A DNA stretch of 64,000 bases from Costus lasius (GCA_027563935.2 JANVAS020000222.1:124001-188000); one strand, 5' to 3'. Positions 10,331 through 21,670 are shown, counted from the first letter of the stretch. Program-made: numbers and translations. The notes: generated by a model from the sequence alone, not told the origin.

Positions 10331-11998
10331 TGAAGGAACCCCTAATCTAAGGGGGAAGAAACCCTAAACATGCGCATCTAGCATGCATAGCGGAAAGAGG
10401 GCTTCAAGTAGATCGCATATGAACTATATGTTAACTTAATTCAACTTAAGATTAAGTTTTGATCTTACCAATGCCATGGATTGGATGGCGGCTTGGAATG
10501 AGAGAGAGCAAGCGAGATCTCCTCCAAAGAATACACACACCAAGTGATGAAGGCTTCCAACTTGCGCAACTTTGTGCTAGCAAAATGCCAAGTTGTCCTT
10601 CTCGAGTGATAGGGATGAAGATGATGCTTTTTCCGGTTCTGCTCTTGTCGTCCACTCCAAGCTTCTCTCAAGTCTCGCCGAGCAAAAGCAAAACGCAAGG
10701 AGACAAGGGATGAATGAGCTCAAGCCGTTTTGGCGTTTCAAGGAGCCATGCGCTCAATGACTTTCCAAATTTGGAAACCCCATTAAGCCATGCGTTCTCC
10801 TCTTCAAGCAAACCGCCCAAAACGCTTATGGATCGAACCATGGGTTCACCCATGTAAACCGGTTCAATCCAAATTGGTCCAAACCAAAGCAATCGGTCTA
10901 GATCAACCAAACCCTAAGGTTTCCAATCCAACCGTTCATCTTATGATGCTCTTGATCTCACCGATCTAGCATCAATACTCTCGATCGAAGCTTACCGATC
11001 TCAAGCCCTAATCAATCAAACATGATCAAGCTAGATCTCACTTACAATCAGAGTCTATATCCCTTTAAACTGAACCCAAATAATTCAGTCCACACGATCT
11101 GACTCAAAGAAAGCCATATCACCAAATTGTGTGACCCTGAGGGTTTCCTTTAAACGTCGGTAACGATAACTTACGTTATCACGATCAGTGAGGGGTATCT
11201 AGCAACACATCACTGTCTCCCGATATAAAGGAAAGAGTCTTCCAAGACTCCACCCAAACCATAGCATAAGTGTGAATCAACTCACTTGGCATACATGATT
11301 CCTTTGCCACTGGATGTTCTTATTGGACAAGCATGTCAAGCCTGTAACTCCAATACGATGAGCATGATTAGATCAGATGAACATAGTCATCTGGGTATGG
11401 CCATACACTTCCTCAATCATCTCATATAGGGGGGCCCTCTAGAACATCACACTCCTTAAACAAGGAGACGGCAATCCTTTATCTATCACAAGTGCCCTAA
11501 CCTGACTCAAGCTCACCATCCAAGATAGTCTATAATCATTATGTTTCAAATGATATTGAACTACCTCAAAACAATGACAATCATCATTTAGAAACACAAG
11601 TGATCTCAAGTCAAAGGACATGTGCCACTTAGTGCTTACAAGGATCATTCACATTGTGACAAGCAATGGAATATCCGAGTAGGGTCTGTCCAGTACATCC
11701 AATGTACTCATGAGTCTACATCTTATTCCATGCTCGAAGCATCCTATAAGATTAGCACTCATATTAGTCTCAATCATATCAAGGCTGTCTCATGTTCACC
11801 AAGATATCTCGACTAAGGACATAGAGCCTGTCAGCCTAGCTGAACAGCTTTGAGACATTATTCAGAAGTACACTTATTACAGCAGACAAGATAACAACCT
11901 GAATAATAACCATGCCTTTTATAAACTTAAGAGTTTATTACATGATACTTATACAATCCCAAGGCCTCAAACATTAGCCTTAAGGGCATACCCCAACA
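10331..11998 (-). repeat. Copia 5' LTR, right unit of the array
   Basis: This is a 1668-bp LTR at the right end of the array, bounded on its left by the PBS and on its right by gypsy E LTR sequence. The sense strand has a TATAAA at 11928-11933 about 66 bp into the LTR, a plausible promoter element. A conserved GATAAC-GTTATC hairpin also lies in this LTR. Confidence 0.93.
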
Positions 11999-12896
11999 GC
12001 AAGGTCAAGACAGGTCCACCCGAACCCAAAAGGGATGCACCCGTAACCGACCGCATGGACGGGGTCCACAATAGTTTCCGAACACGCAAATGTGTCAGAG
12101 AGAGAGCCGAGGGGAGTACCCGGACGTTCCCTGACGGGGTGTCAGACTCACCCTCACGTCCACGGATCTAGCCGGCGCCCGGCGATCACGGACGATTATC
12201 TACTCGGTGTCGCACTCTGGTGACGGAAGAACCCGACCGGCTCGTCACTCGCACGCCCGCGAAGAGGCCGGACGACGCTACACCGGTAACGTCACCCAAG
12301 GGCGACGGGGAGACTGGCAGCACATCCTTCTCGCACATAGGCGAGAATAGCCGGAGGAGAAGTTCACCCGAAGGCAACCGCCAGCAATGGCGAGAGCTGA
12401 AGCAGCAATGCTCGCACGCAGGTGAGCTCGACTGAAGCGAGAGGGGACACGGTCAACAGGCAGACGGCGGTTGAGGGAGGCTGGGAGCGTGCACGAGTGG
12501 GCAGTTGCGTCGAGTGAGAAGGAAGGCTCACGCAGCTGCTCACCTTAGCCGGCGAGGAGGCGGGGACCGACGTCAGGCTTCTCGCAAAATGGGGACAAAC
12601 GCCTGAGAGATCACCGTGCGCAGGTAGCCACGCCGGAAGGAAAGTCGCAAGTAGGCGACGAGTAGGGGAGAAAAGAGGACTCGCACGCAGGCGAGCTGCT
12701 CCGGTACTTCCCGCACACAGGCGGGCCGGTAGCTAGAGAGGAGAAGAGGCGAGGGCTCGCGAGCGGAGCACGGAGGAAGAGGAGAGGAGAGCGTCGGCAG
12801 CCGAAAGCTCACCGGAGAAGACGACCACCACGCAGCTCGGTAAAGTGGCCAGAAAATGAAGGGGAAGGGAGGAGTGAGTACCTCAGCGATCACTCA
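11999..12896 (-). repeat. Gypsy E 3' LTR, truncated at both ends
   Basis: This 898-bp stretch aligns with the 5' LTR at 17104-17276 plus 18961-19683. Its left part was split off by the array inserted at 11998/11999. Its right part ends at CACTCA (12896), where the 5' LTR copy continues for a further 550 bp, so its U3 start is deleted. Many differences from the 5' LTR are C/T or G/A. It contains a cluster of 16-bp hairpins: 12328-12347, 12411-12426, 12644-12659, 12680-12695 and 12710-12725. Confidence 0.85.
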
Positions 12897-14082
12897 GGCC
12901 CCGATGTGCTGCCTTCACAGATATCTTCCTCCATATCTGTGGAGTAAGTCGAAGAAGCACTAAGTCGCCCACGTCAAACTCTTCATCCCGACGTCGACGA
13001 TTTGCATATTGCTGCATTCGTTGAGCTGCTTGCTCGAGGCTATCCCTAGCCTCCTGGAGCGACTCCACTCGCTCATGAGCTGCCCGTTGAGCCGCATGAC
13101 ATCTCCCCTCGGAGGTCCTCATCGCGATATCAACAGGAGTCAGGGGCTGTCTCTCTAACACAAGCTCAAAGAGGCTGTGCCCCGTGGACGATGATCTGTG
13201 GAGATTGTAGGCAAACTGTGCTGAATCAATCCACTTCACCCAGTCCTTTTGACTCGCAGTCACAAAGTGACGGAGGTAGTCCTCCACGAGGGCATTCACC
13301 CACTCTGTCTGTCCATCCGTCTAGGGATGGTTCACTGTGGAGCAGTTTAACTTCGTTCCCAGCTTGTCGAACAAAGTTGACCAAAATCGTCCGGTGAACC
13401 GGGCATCCCTATCGTTCATGATATCAGTTGGGATCCCAAAATGTTTCACCATGTTCTGAAAGAACAAATCTGCAGCTATCACAACTGAGCATGGTTCGGG
13501 TGTTGGAATGAAAACTCCATACTTGGAGAATCTATCCACAACCACGAATATAGATGTCTTCCCCTCAACCTTGGGAAACCCACTGATGAAATCCATGGAC
13601 ACACTTGTCCAGGGGGTCTCGGGAATAGGCAAGGGTTGTAATAACCTGGCCGGGAACCTCCGATCGACCTTGTCTTGTTGACACACAAGACATGTACGGA
13701 CATACATCTCAATGTCGGCATGCATATCTGGCCAATAACATGACCTGGACAACAAAGCGAACATACGCCTTTGTCCTGGATGACCCGACCACGGGGTATC
13801 ATGGAGCTCCCTAAGCAGCTCCCGTCGCAATCCACCGGATGCGGGGACTAGTGGCCTCTCGCCAGAGGCCATGACAACGTCATCGGTACCCAAATAATAT
13901 CGTCGGGTCATACCCGACTTGATTTGCTCAACAATCTTTCGATATGTCTCATCGAAAGTAGCTGCTGCTTTTATCCTCGTAAGGAGATCTCCTTCCACTC
14001 TGGAGATCGCAAAGCAGACTAAGGCATTAAGCCTACTCAGTGCATCAGGCACTACATTAGCCTTTCCAGGCTTGTGTTCCCA
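12897..14082 (-). pseudogene. Gypsy E integrase, broken and C-terminally truncated
   Basis: The fragment includes the linker DALSRL, the zinc motif (H...CLVCQQ), a catalytic core with SMDFISGFP, the second aspartate in MNDRDARF, and the third residue in TDGQTEW. The frame is cut by a TAG at 13321-13323, where relatives read Gln in HPQTDGQTE. The protein stops after KAAHRGL; a chromovirus integrase should continue with a GPY/F module and often a chromodomain. Instead the frame runs into LTR sequence and a stop at 12883. This is a deletion joining integrase to mid-LTR, not a natural C-terminus. It would have inserted the E cDNA into the nuclear genome. Confidence 0.85.
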
Positions 14083-15543
14083 CTAGAACTGGAATTTTGT
14101 TAGGAATTCCTGCCATCTAGCCTGTTTTGCCGACAATTTCTTTTGCGTGGTGAAATAAGTATTCGCCACATTGTCGGTTTTCACCACGAAGACATTACCG
14201 AGGAGATAAACTCTCCATGTTTGGAGGCAGTGCACCACTGCTACCATCTCCTTTTCATGCGTAGAGTACCTCTGCTCTGCCTCATTCAGCTTTCGACTCT
14301 CGAAAGCTACAGGATGCCCATCCTGTATCAACACACAACCGATCGCTTGATCCAAAGCATCGGTGTGAACCTCGAAAGGTTTACCGAAATCTGGTAATCT
14401 TAGGATCGGTTTAGAAGCTATGTGCTCTTTCAAGTCCTGAAAGGCCGACTGACACCGATCATCCCAACCCCAGTTGGTATTCTTTTTCAGCAAATTGCTG
14501 AGGAGTGCAGTCACTCTCGAGCAACCCCAAATGAATTTTCGATAAAAGTTCACAACACCGAGGAAACTCCTCAACTCGGTCTGATTTGAGGGGACTTGCC
14601 ATTCCACAATGGCTCGGACCTTACTCTTGTCCATTTGCACTTGGTCGTGGCCTACCACATGTCCAAGGAAGGAAATTTCTTCCGACATGAAGGTGCACTT
14701 TTCCAGCTTCAGGTAAAGCTGGTTTTCTCTCAAAACTTGAAGGACCTTCTTCAAGTGTACCAAATGTTCCTCAACGCTTGAGGAATATACCACTATATCA
14801 TCCAGATATACCACGACGAAGTCATCAAGAAAAGGTGTTAGCACCTGGTTCATCAGATGACAGAATGTCGCTGGAGCGTTGGTTAGCCCAAAGGGCATGA
14901 CCAGAAACTCAAATGCTCCATAATAGGTCACGTAGGCTGTCTTTTATTCGTCGCCCTCGGCGATACGGACCTGCCAATAGCCCGATCTCAAGTCAAGCTT
15001 GGAGAATATCCAAGCTTTCCCCAGTCTATCCAACAGATCTGGGATCAGTGGAATAGGATAGCAGCCCCGGACTGTTATCTTATTCAGGGGTCTGTAATCC
15101 ACACAGAACCTCAAAGACCCATCCTTTTTTCTTTGGAATAGGACCGGGGCTCCATATGGTGACACGGTTGGCCACACAAACCCTGCTTCCAACAACTCGT
15201 CGAGTTGTTTGCGGAGCTCGGCCAACTCCACCGGCAGCATCCTATAAGGTGCCTTGGATGGAGGAGTAGATCCTACCACAAGCTCTATATTGTGGTCGAT
15301 CCCTCTCCTAGGTGGGAGATGCTTCGGCAATTCCGAAGGCATCACGTCAGCAAACTCCTCCAACACTTTCTTGACCGCTAAGGGAGTCTCACTCCTTGTC
15401 GGGTGGGGGCCCTCCACCCAAACGGCCATAAGCGTCGGATCTCCTTGGCGCAACCCTGCAGCTAAGGCGTTCACCGACAAGGGCACTCCCCGGGAGTCCC
15501 TCTTCTTTCCCTTCGTCTGCTCCGTACTCCCAATGCACGGCAC
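14083..15543 (-). pseudogene. Gypsy E reverse transcriptase-RNase H with two internal stops
   Basis: The RT begins with an aspartate-rich N-terminal part ([23 protein letters not shown]), then has a TAA at 14944-14946. It resumes with MPFGLTNAPATF and the catalytic YLDD (first base 14808). RNase H follows (FEVHTDALDQAIGCVL, NEAEQRYSTHEKEM, VKTDN). A TAG at 14083-14085 ends the frame where relatives read Glu or Trp before HKPGKAN. The stops are in frame with the next segment, so they are point mutations, not frameshifts. The gene is inactive. Confidence 0.9.
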
Positions 15544-15562
15544 GAGGCAAGGGGAGTCCTCA

Positions 15563-15870
15563 TCATGGATCTATATCCCATACAGATATGGCATTTGCCG
15601 TTATCTTTGCCTTGACTAAAAGTTTGAAGCCGAAGATAGCTTCGTAATCTAGAAGTTTCAAAATCTTCGCATGGCAGCGGCCTTGCCAACTGCCAATTAC
15701 GATATCCACATCATAAGATACCCCTAAAACCTCGGGGTCTACTACACCAACCGACCTCACTCGGTCCTATGCTGGAGACATCTTCAGTCCAACTCTCTTA
15801 GCCGTGGCTTCGCTGATGAAAAGGTGCGACGCACCTGTATCAATCATCGCGTTCACCGGTAAAGAGTTTA
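15563..15870 (-). pseudogene. Gypsy E aspartic protease remnant
   Basis: The minus strand encodes NAMIDTGASHLFISEATA, a clear retropepsin site with catalytic Asp at 15839-15841. A TAG at 15767-15769 interrupts the same frame, which then continues through VLGVSYDVDIVIGSWQ to a stop at 15563. The active-site half is too short to stand out as a separate ORF. In the family it would cleave Gag and Pol inside the particle. Confidence 0.8.
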
Positions 15871-15908
15871 TAAAAGAGGCAATGTAAAGAAGCATTGGCC
15901 TTCCACTA

Positions 15909-16784
15909 CTAGTAGAGGCAGTGCCCAATACCAAAGGATTCAGGAGCGCCTCCTGATCTCACACGTTGCTCTCCTCTCCTGCTAAAGCAGGGGGTGGGCA
16001 GTCCCCGACTGCCTTCATCGGCACTAGAGTCGCAAGCCGACTCTTCCACGTGAATGGCTCTTTGCCCTTCACGGTGAACGAACTCTTCGTTCCTGAGGTA
16101 GAAGCCATACCACTCGCAGTGGCCAAGGCTGAGAAGGGGACATGTTCCCCAGACCTCATGTGGTCCATCATAGCTTCCGCAGCTCGATACAATTGCTGCG
16201 CATAGTCCCGGATGTTCACAACATGCTGGACTGTCTCGAGGGTGCCCCTCGCAGAACACCTCAAATTCCTAGAAAGGAACTGAACCTCGACCTCCATTTT
16301 AATCTTCTCCCAAGAGAGCTTACGGGCTAGATCGATCCTGAATAAGTTGGGAGCGGTCTGAATCCGCCCAGACGATTTCGCATTTCTAGGGAGATACGAT
16401 GCAAGCTTGGGCTTGCTCCCCCACGGGGATCTGAATAACCTGGGGATACGTTTCCATATCCAAAGGAGAGTTCTCAACTCCTGTGGAGCAACACACACCT
16501 TGGAAGAGGGCAGGCTCCGGGACAAGTCATCGTATGATAGTTTCCTAACCACGATCGGTTGTAGTCAGTGCTATCGAAGCCGCCATAGCGCACTTTAGTA
16601 ACACGACTTCCGCCTGGGATGCCTCTAGCTCCTCGGTGAGCCGCGCCACCTGAGCTATGAGGCGCTCGTTGGAGACGAGTAGTGTGGAGATGATCTCCAC
16701 TGAGATGTGGGAATCCAAAACCCCATCTCCGACTATGTCCAGGAGGGACAATAGTCTGCTATCGGTCGAAGACTCCATCTGCAT
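15909..16784 (-). pseudogene. Gypsy E Gag remnant
   Basis: This lies between PBS and protease, the expected place for Gag. A likely start is ATG 16782-16784 (MQMESSTDSRLL), followed by a Leu/Glu-rich stretch (LIAQVARLTEELEASQAEV) that looks like a coiled coil. The frame shifts near 16550 into a 197-codon frame and again near 16250. No zinc knuckle is seen. Identification rests on position and composition, so it is less sure than the pol domains. Confidence 0.6.
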
Positions 16785-16850
16785 GCGGGTAGGAAGGTTC
16801 GTCGACGTACAAGTACGACGCTCGTACAAGTTGGAAGGTGCAAACACTGG

Positions 16851-16862
16851 CCTCTGATACCA
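16851..16862 (-). other. Gypsy E primer-binding site
   Basis: The minus strand reads TGGTATCAGAGG, complementary to the 3' end of plant initiator-Met tRNA except the last base. It lies three bases inside the LTR end at 16866 (sense end GGGCGTGTCA). Confidence 0.85.
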
Positions 16863-16865
16863 AGC

Positions 16866-19800
16866 TGACACGCCCTGAATTAGGGTAATATTTTTTTAAA
16901 TATTTTACCCGTGAGACAATGCTTGACTCGAGTCCAAATACGTCAACGCTGATATCACAACGGTCAAAATTGCTGGATTGGGCGCGACCGGCGGAGTCGG
17001 TCCCTCAAACCAACTCCCAGCCCGACTATGGACTCTTGCGGAATATCTCTGTCGTTCCAAGATGGTTTAGATCAATGCTTGCGATTCACCGCGGACCGGT
17101 ATCGCAAAGTTAAAACGGGTCCACCCGAACCCAAAAGGGACGCACCCATAACCGACCGCATGGACGGGGTCCACAATAGTTTCCGAACACGCAAATGTGT
17201 CAAAGAGAGAGCCGAGGGGAGCACCCGGACGTTCCCTGACGGGGTGTCAGACTCACCCTCACGTCTACGGATCTAGTGTTGGGGTATGCCCTTAAGCCTA
17301 ATGTTTGAGGCCTTGGGATTGTAACAGTATCGTGTAATAAACGTTTATGTTTATAAAGGCATGGTTATTATTCAGTTAGCTACATTGTCTGCTGCAATAT
17401 ATGTTCTTCTAAATAATGTCTCAAAGCTGTTCAGCTGGGCTGACATGCAGTTAAGTCCTTAGTCGATGTATCTTGGTGAACATGAGACAGCCTTGATATG
17501 GTTAAGACTAATATGTGTTCTAATCTTATAGGATGCTTCGAGCATGGAATAAGATGTAGACTCATGGGTACATTGGATGTGCTGGACAGACCCTACTAGG
17601 ATATTCAATTGCTTGTCACAATGTGAATATTCCTTGTATATGACAAGTGGCACATTTCCTCTGACTTGAGATCACTTGTGTTTTCTAAATGATGATTGTC
17701 ATTGTTTTGAGGTAGTTCAATGTCATTTGAAACATAATGATTATAGACTATCTTGGATAATGAGCTTGAGTCAGGTTAGGGCACTAGTGATAGACATAGG
17801 ATTGCCGTCTCCTTGTTTAAGGAGTGTGATGTTCTAAAGGGGCCCCCTGGATGAGATGATTGAGAAAAGAGTATGGCCATACCCAGATGACAGTGTTCAT
17901 CTGATCTAATCATGCTCATCATATTGGAATTACAAGCTTGACACGCTTGTCCAATAAGAACAATCCAGTGGCAAAGGAAGTATGCATGCCTTGTGAGTTG
18001 ATTCACACTTGTGTTGTTTTTGGGTGTAGTCTTGGAAGACTTATTTCTTTTATATCGGGAGACGGTGATGTGTTGCTAGATACCCCTCACTGATCGTGAT
18101 AACGTGAGTTATCGTTACCGACATTTAAAGGAAACCCTCAGGGTCGCACAATTTGATGATATGGCTTACTTAAGTCAGATCGAGTGGACTGAATTGGTTA
18201 GGTTCAGTTTAAAAGGTTTTTATCTCTGATTGTAAGTGAGATCTAGTCTGATCATGTTTGATTGATTAGGGCTTGAGATCGGTAAGCTTCGATCGAGAGA
18301 ATGGATGCTAGATTGGTCAGATCAGAAGCATCAAGAGATGAACGGTTAGATCTGGAGCCTTAGGGTTTATTTGAGATCTAGACTTGATTGCTTGGCTTGA
18401 TTGGTTCTTAAACCGAACCAAAATTGAACCGGCTCATGAAATGAGCGCATGGTTCAAGGTGTGGCGACATGTTCACTTGGCGTGAACGTTGGGGCGATGC
18501 GTGGTTGCTATTTTTAGTAACCATGATCTCCACTTGGAGATGGTTCACGACCGAATAGAGTGCTCTCTATTCTCGCCACTCGGTATTATTCCTCTTAACG
18601 TTTTTCGTGTGTGGCGACGCTTTGACGTTGAGGAGGATTCGGCCAAGAGAAGAAATCATCATCTCCTTTCCTTTCCATTCGGCAAGACAACCTTGGAACC
18701 TTGCTAGCACAAGGAGCACCAAGGAAGAAGCACATTGTTCATCTTGTGTGCGAGACTTTGGAGAAGAGGCGCTTGCAACTTTTGCTTCCAAGGCGCCATC
18801 TTGAAATGGCTATGGTATGAATTCGTTTCTTCTATTCAATCATACTAAAGTTGATTATATGACATATAAAGATCTATTAGAAGCCCTAGATTCCGCTAGA
18901 GACATTGTTGCGCCACCTATTAGGGTTTCGACCCCCTTGTCTAGGGGTCCCTTCATCTAGCCGGCGCCCGGCGATCACGGACGATTGTCTACTCGGCGTC
19001 GCATGCCGGTGACGGAAAGAACCCGACCGGCTCCTCACTTGCACGCTCGCAAAGAGGCCGGACGGTGCTATACCGGTAACGTCACCCAAGGGCGACGGGG
19101 AGACTGGCAGCACGTCCTTCTCGGACGTAGGCGAGAACGGCCGGAGGAGAAGTTCGCCCGAAGGCAACCGCCAGCAATGGTCAGAGCTGAAGCAACAATG
19201 CTTGCACGCAGGCAAGCTCGACTGAAGCGAGAGGGGACGCGGTCAACAGGCGGACGGCGGTTGAGGGAGGCTGGGTGCGTGCACGAATAGGCAGTTGCGT
19301 CGAGTGAGAAGGAAGGCTCACGCAACTACTCACCTTAGCCGGCGAGGAGGCGGGGACCGGTGTCAGGCTTCTCGCCGAATGGGGACAAACGCCTGAGAGA
19401 TCACCACGCGCAGGTGGCCACGCCGGAAGGAAAGTCGCGCGTAGGCGACGAGCAGGGGAGAAAAGAGGACTCGCACGCAGGCGAGCTCCTCCTGTACTTC
19501 CCGCATGCAGGCAGACCGGCAGCCAGAGAGGAGAACAGGCGAGTGCTCGCGAGCGGAGCACGGAGGAAGAGGGGAGGAGAGCGCCGGCAGCCGAAAGCTC
19601 ACCGGGGAAGATGGCCACCACGCAGCTCGGTAAAGTGGCCGGAAAATGAAGGGGAAGGGAAGAGTGAGTACCACGATCACTCAGGCTGCCGGCTCCTTCA
19701 AGTCGGTGAAGTGGAAGCAGACAAGCCTTCCGAGGCGGGCTGGAGCTCCGTCGGTGACAACAGCGGCGGCGGAGACGTCGGAGACGAAGGGGACGACGAG

Positions 19801-20233
19801 AAGGTCGGGGAGCTCCGTGCGATCTGTTCCACCCGCCCACACCACCGGATACGCAGAGGAGACTCAGAGAAAGACGTCCGACGAGGAGAAGCTAATCACA
19901 GGAGTGTTCAGCTGGCGTTCGGAAAACTCGAGCTGCCTTGCTCGTGAGGATGATGTCGTCCTCTTTTATTTTCCTTTCTTTTCGCCGACCCAACGAATCC
20001 ATGTGAATGTCGCGTCAACCCTCACCCGCCCCCACTGCTGATGTGTCCCATCAGCGTGCGTTCCATGCAATGACGAATCGAGCAAGCGATTCATCCGTTA
20101 AGGCGCCAGATTCGGGCAACACCCGATCCGAATGTCCACCCGCCGACCCGTTCGGTAGTAGGATGCTAGGCTATGGGTTGGTTTGAGGGATGAGTTTTGG
20201 GCCGCACCCAAAATTCAGCCCGAAGGCCTAACA
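16866..20233 (-). repeat. Gypsy E 5' LTR, interrupted by a solo copia LTR
   Basis: In sense the LTR starts TGTTAGGCC (20233 leftwards) and ends GTGTCA at 16866. Removing the copia solo LTR and one TSD copy leaves 1684 bp. 19684-20233 has no counterpart in the 3' LTR because that part was deleted there; the TG...CA ends and PBS position support the full span. It contains hairpins at 19201-19216, 19404-19417, 19434-19449 and 19470-19485. Long open frames here (for example 19181-19840 minus) cross the LTR and have no recognisable domain. Confidence 0.78.
17277..18955 (+). mobile_element. Solo copia LTR in the gypsy E LTR
   Basis: This is a complete 1679-bp LTR starting TGTTGGGGTATGCCC and ending CCCTTCA, flanked by perfect 5-bp duplications TCTAG (17272-17276 and 18956-18960). 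No internal sequence is present, so LTR-LTR recombination removed the coding region. It belongs to the same family as the other copia LTRs but has its own U5 end. Confidence 0.95.
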
Positions 20234-20441
20234 CTAAATATATATATATGTATAATTAATTTCAGTTTAACTCAAACCAAATTGAACCGAAATGAATTTT
20301 GGTTCGGGTTCAAGTTCGGTTTAATTTTTAGAAAGTTCAACTCAATTTTGATTTAGATTTTTTTGTATTTTTTGATTCGATATGAATTTGATTTAGTTCG
20401 GTTCATACGAATTGGATTATAATAATTGCCAAACAAGAATG
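20234..20441. other. AT-rich spacer between gypsy E and gypsy F
   Basis: These 208 bp are the only bases not assigned to an element. The stretch opens with a (TA)n run and contains several copies of a GGTTCGG/AACCGAA-like motif. No gene, LTR end or inverted repeat pair is evident. It could be the pre-insertion sequence or a remnant of an older repeat. Confidence 0.6.
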
Positions 20442-20850
20442 TGATGTAGGGGGATAAACACAAGACAAAGTGCATGCAAACAACGCTTTTGCAAAAATAG
20501 TTTTTTTGTATTTTATTATAAAAATCAGAATTACTTCTAACGGAGTTGGAAAAATATTTTTTTTGATATTTTATAAATAGAGAAATCGAAAACTAAAGTT
20601 ACTTTAAACTACGAATTTAAAAAAAAAACACTTAATCTATGAAAATGAAATTGCTAGAAGGAATACTCACAGTGCGATCCTTGAGAATAGAAGGATCGTG
20701 ACGTCCCGGTCTTCAACGGTCCTACTCTGATGGAAGGAGTTGCATCATTACAAGCAAACACAGACAAACGAGATCCGCACATACCACGGATTCATATTAC
20801 AAACCAAGAACTAAGGGGGAGGTTAAGCCTCACAAATTCCCTTAACATTT
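20442..20850 (-). repeat. Gypsy F 3' LTR, end portion
   Basis: This begins TGATGTAGGGGG on the plus strand (sense end ...CTACATCA) and breaks at CATTT (20846-20850), the duplication made by the inserted solo LTR. It contains A/T homopolymer runs. The remaining 1212 bp of the same LTR are at 58916-60127. Confidence 0.85.
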
Positions 20851-21670
20851 TGATGTAGGGGCAAACACAGGGCAAAGGTGCATGCAAACAACGCTTTTGT
20901 AAAATAGTTTTTTTTTTTTTTGTATTTTGTAATAAAAACCGAAATTACTGCTAACGGTGTTGGAAAATATTTTTGGTATTTTATAAATAGAGGAAATCAA
21001 AAATTAAGTTACTTAAACTACGAATTGAAATACACTTAATCTATGAATTGAAAATGCTAGTAGGAATACTCACAGTGCGATCCTTGAGAATAGAAGGATC
21101 GTGACGTCCCGGTCTTCAACGGTCCTACTCTGATGGAAGGAGTTGCATCATTACAAGCAAACACAGACAAACGAGATCCGCACATACCACGGATTCATAT
21201 TACAAAACCAAGGACTAAGGGGGAGGTTAAGCCTCACAAATTCCCTTAACACTTTAACTAAAGGTGAGTGGGGAAGGAAGAGGGGAAGTGATTTGCGCCA
21301 AGAGGATCTTTCAAGCCTTGCGTTTCCCTATGACAAGAACTTTGATTAGTGTAGAAACAAATTCTAGGAATTAAGAGAGGGAGAGGGGAAAGAACTTAGC
21401 TGATTTGAAGTCTTGTTGATGTTGTTCTTCATGCTAGCTGAAAGTGAAGGAACCCTTAAGGCCTTTGTTGTTTGCCGAGATCAAAGGTTGATGAGGCTTC
21501 CTTGGAGTCTCGCCAAGGTGTGCAAGATTCTTCAAGGGGTTGGAGGCGTTGAGGACTTGAGAAGAAGGGGGAGAAGGGAAAGGGCTCGGCCCTTTAGAGT
21601 AGAGGGGGGAGATAGAAATTCCTTAGGCGACACAAGCACCAATGCTAACACAAGGTTTTCATCTAGGCAA

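Larger units (their letters stand above)
1..11998 (-). mobile_element. Ty1/copia tandem array with shared LTRs (element A)
   Basis: The array reads, left to right on the plus strand, partial internal region (1-2900), LTR (2901-4568), full internal region (4569-10330), LTR (10331-11998). Positions 1-4568 repeat at 7431-11998 with an exact 7430-bp offset and only about seven substitutions seen by eye (for example 57, 825, 2865, 2890, 2904). The middle LTR is therefore the 3' LTR of the right unit and the 5' LTR of the left unit; each LTR is followed on its sense side by its own leader and primer-binding site. One LTR-to-LTR unit is 9098 bp. The right edge joins gypsy E LTR sequence at 11999, so the array is inserted in E; the candidate TSD GCAAG (11999-12003) cannot be confirmed because the left end is outside the window. 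Confidence 0.93.
11999..20233 (-). mobile_element. Degenerate Ty3/gypsy element E
   Basis: The element reads right to left: 5' LTR (16866-20233, interrupted), PBS (16851-16862), gag remnant, protease, RT-RNase H, integrase, and a truncated 3' LTR (11999-12896). The order PR-RT-RH-IN is Ty3/gypsy. The integrase tail resembles plant chromoviruses (possibly Galadriel-like), but the C-terminal module that would settle this is deleted. The coding region has many stops and shifts, so the element is much older than the copia insertions in it. The right TSD would be CTAAA (20234-20238); the left partner is outside the window. Confidence 0.88.

Noticed and set aside
12896..12896. End of the gypsy E LTR at CACTCA (12896 and 19683)
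   Set aside because: No polypurine tract there and integrase is truncated at the same point; a deletion explains it, and the 5' LTR has a better TG end at 20233.
19181..19947. Long GC-rich open frames on both strands (219 aa minus, 195 aa plus) as possible host genes
   Set aside because: They overlap each other, cross the gypsy E LTR and its hairpin repeats, partly recur in the 3' LTR copy at 12186-12893, and have no recognisable domain.
20442..21254. Two 409-bp direct repeats as a simple tandem duplication
   Set aside because: The CATTT duplication at 20846-20850 and 58911-58915 shows they are the starts of two LTRs, one inserted in the other.
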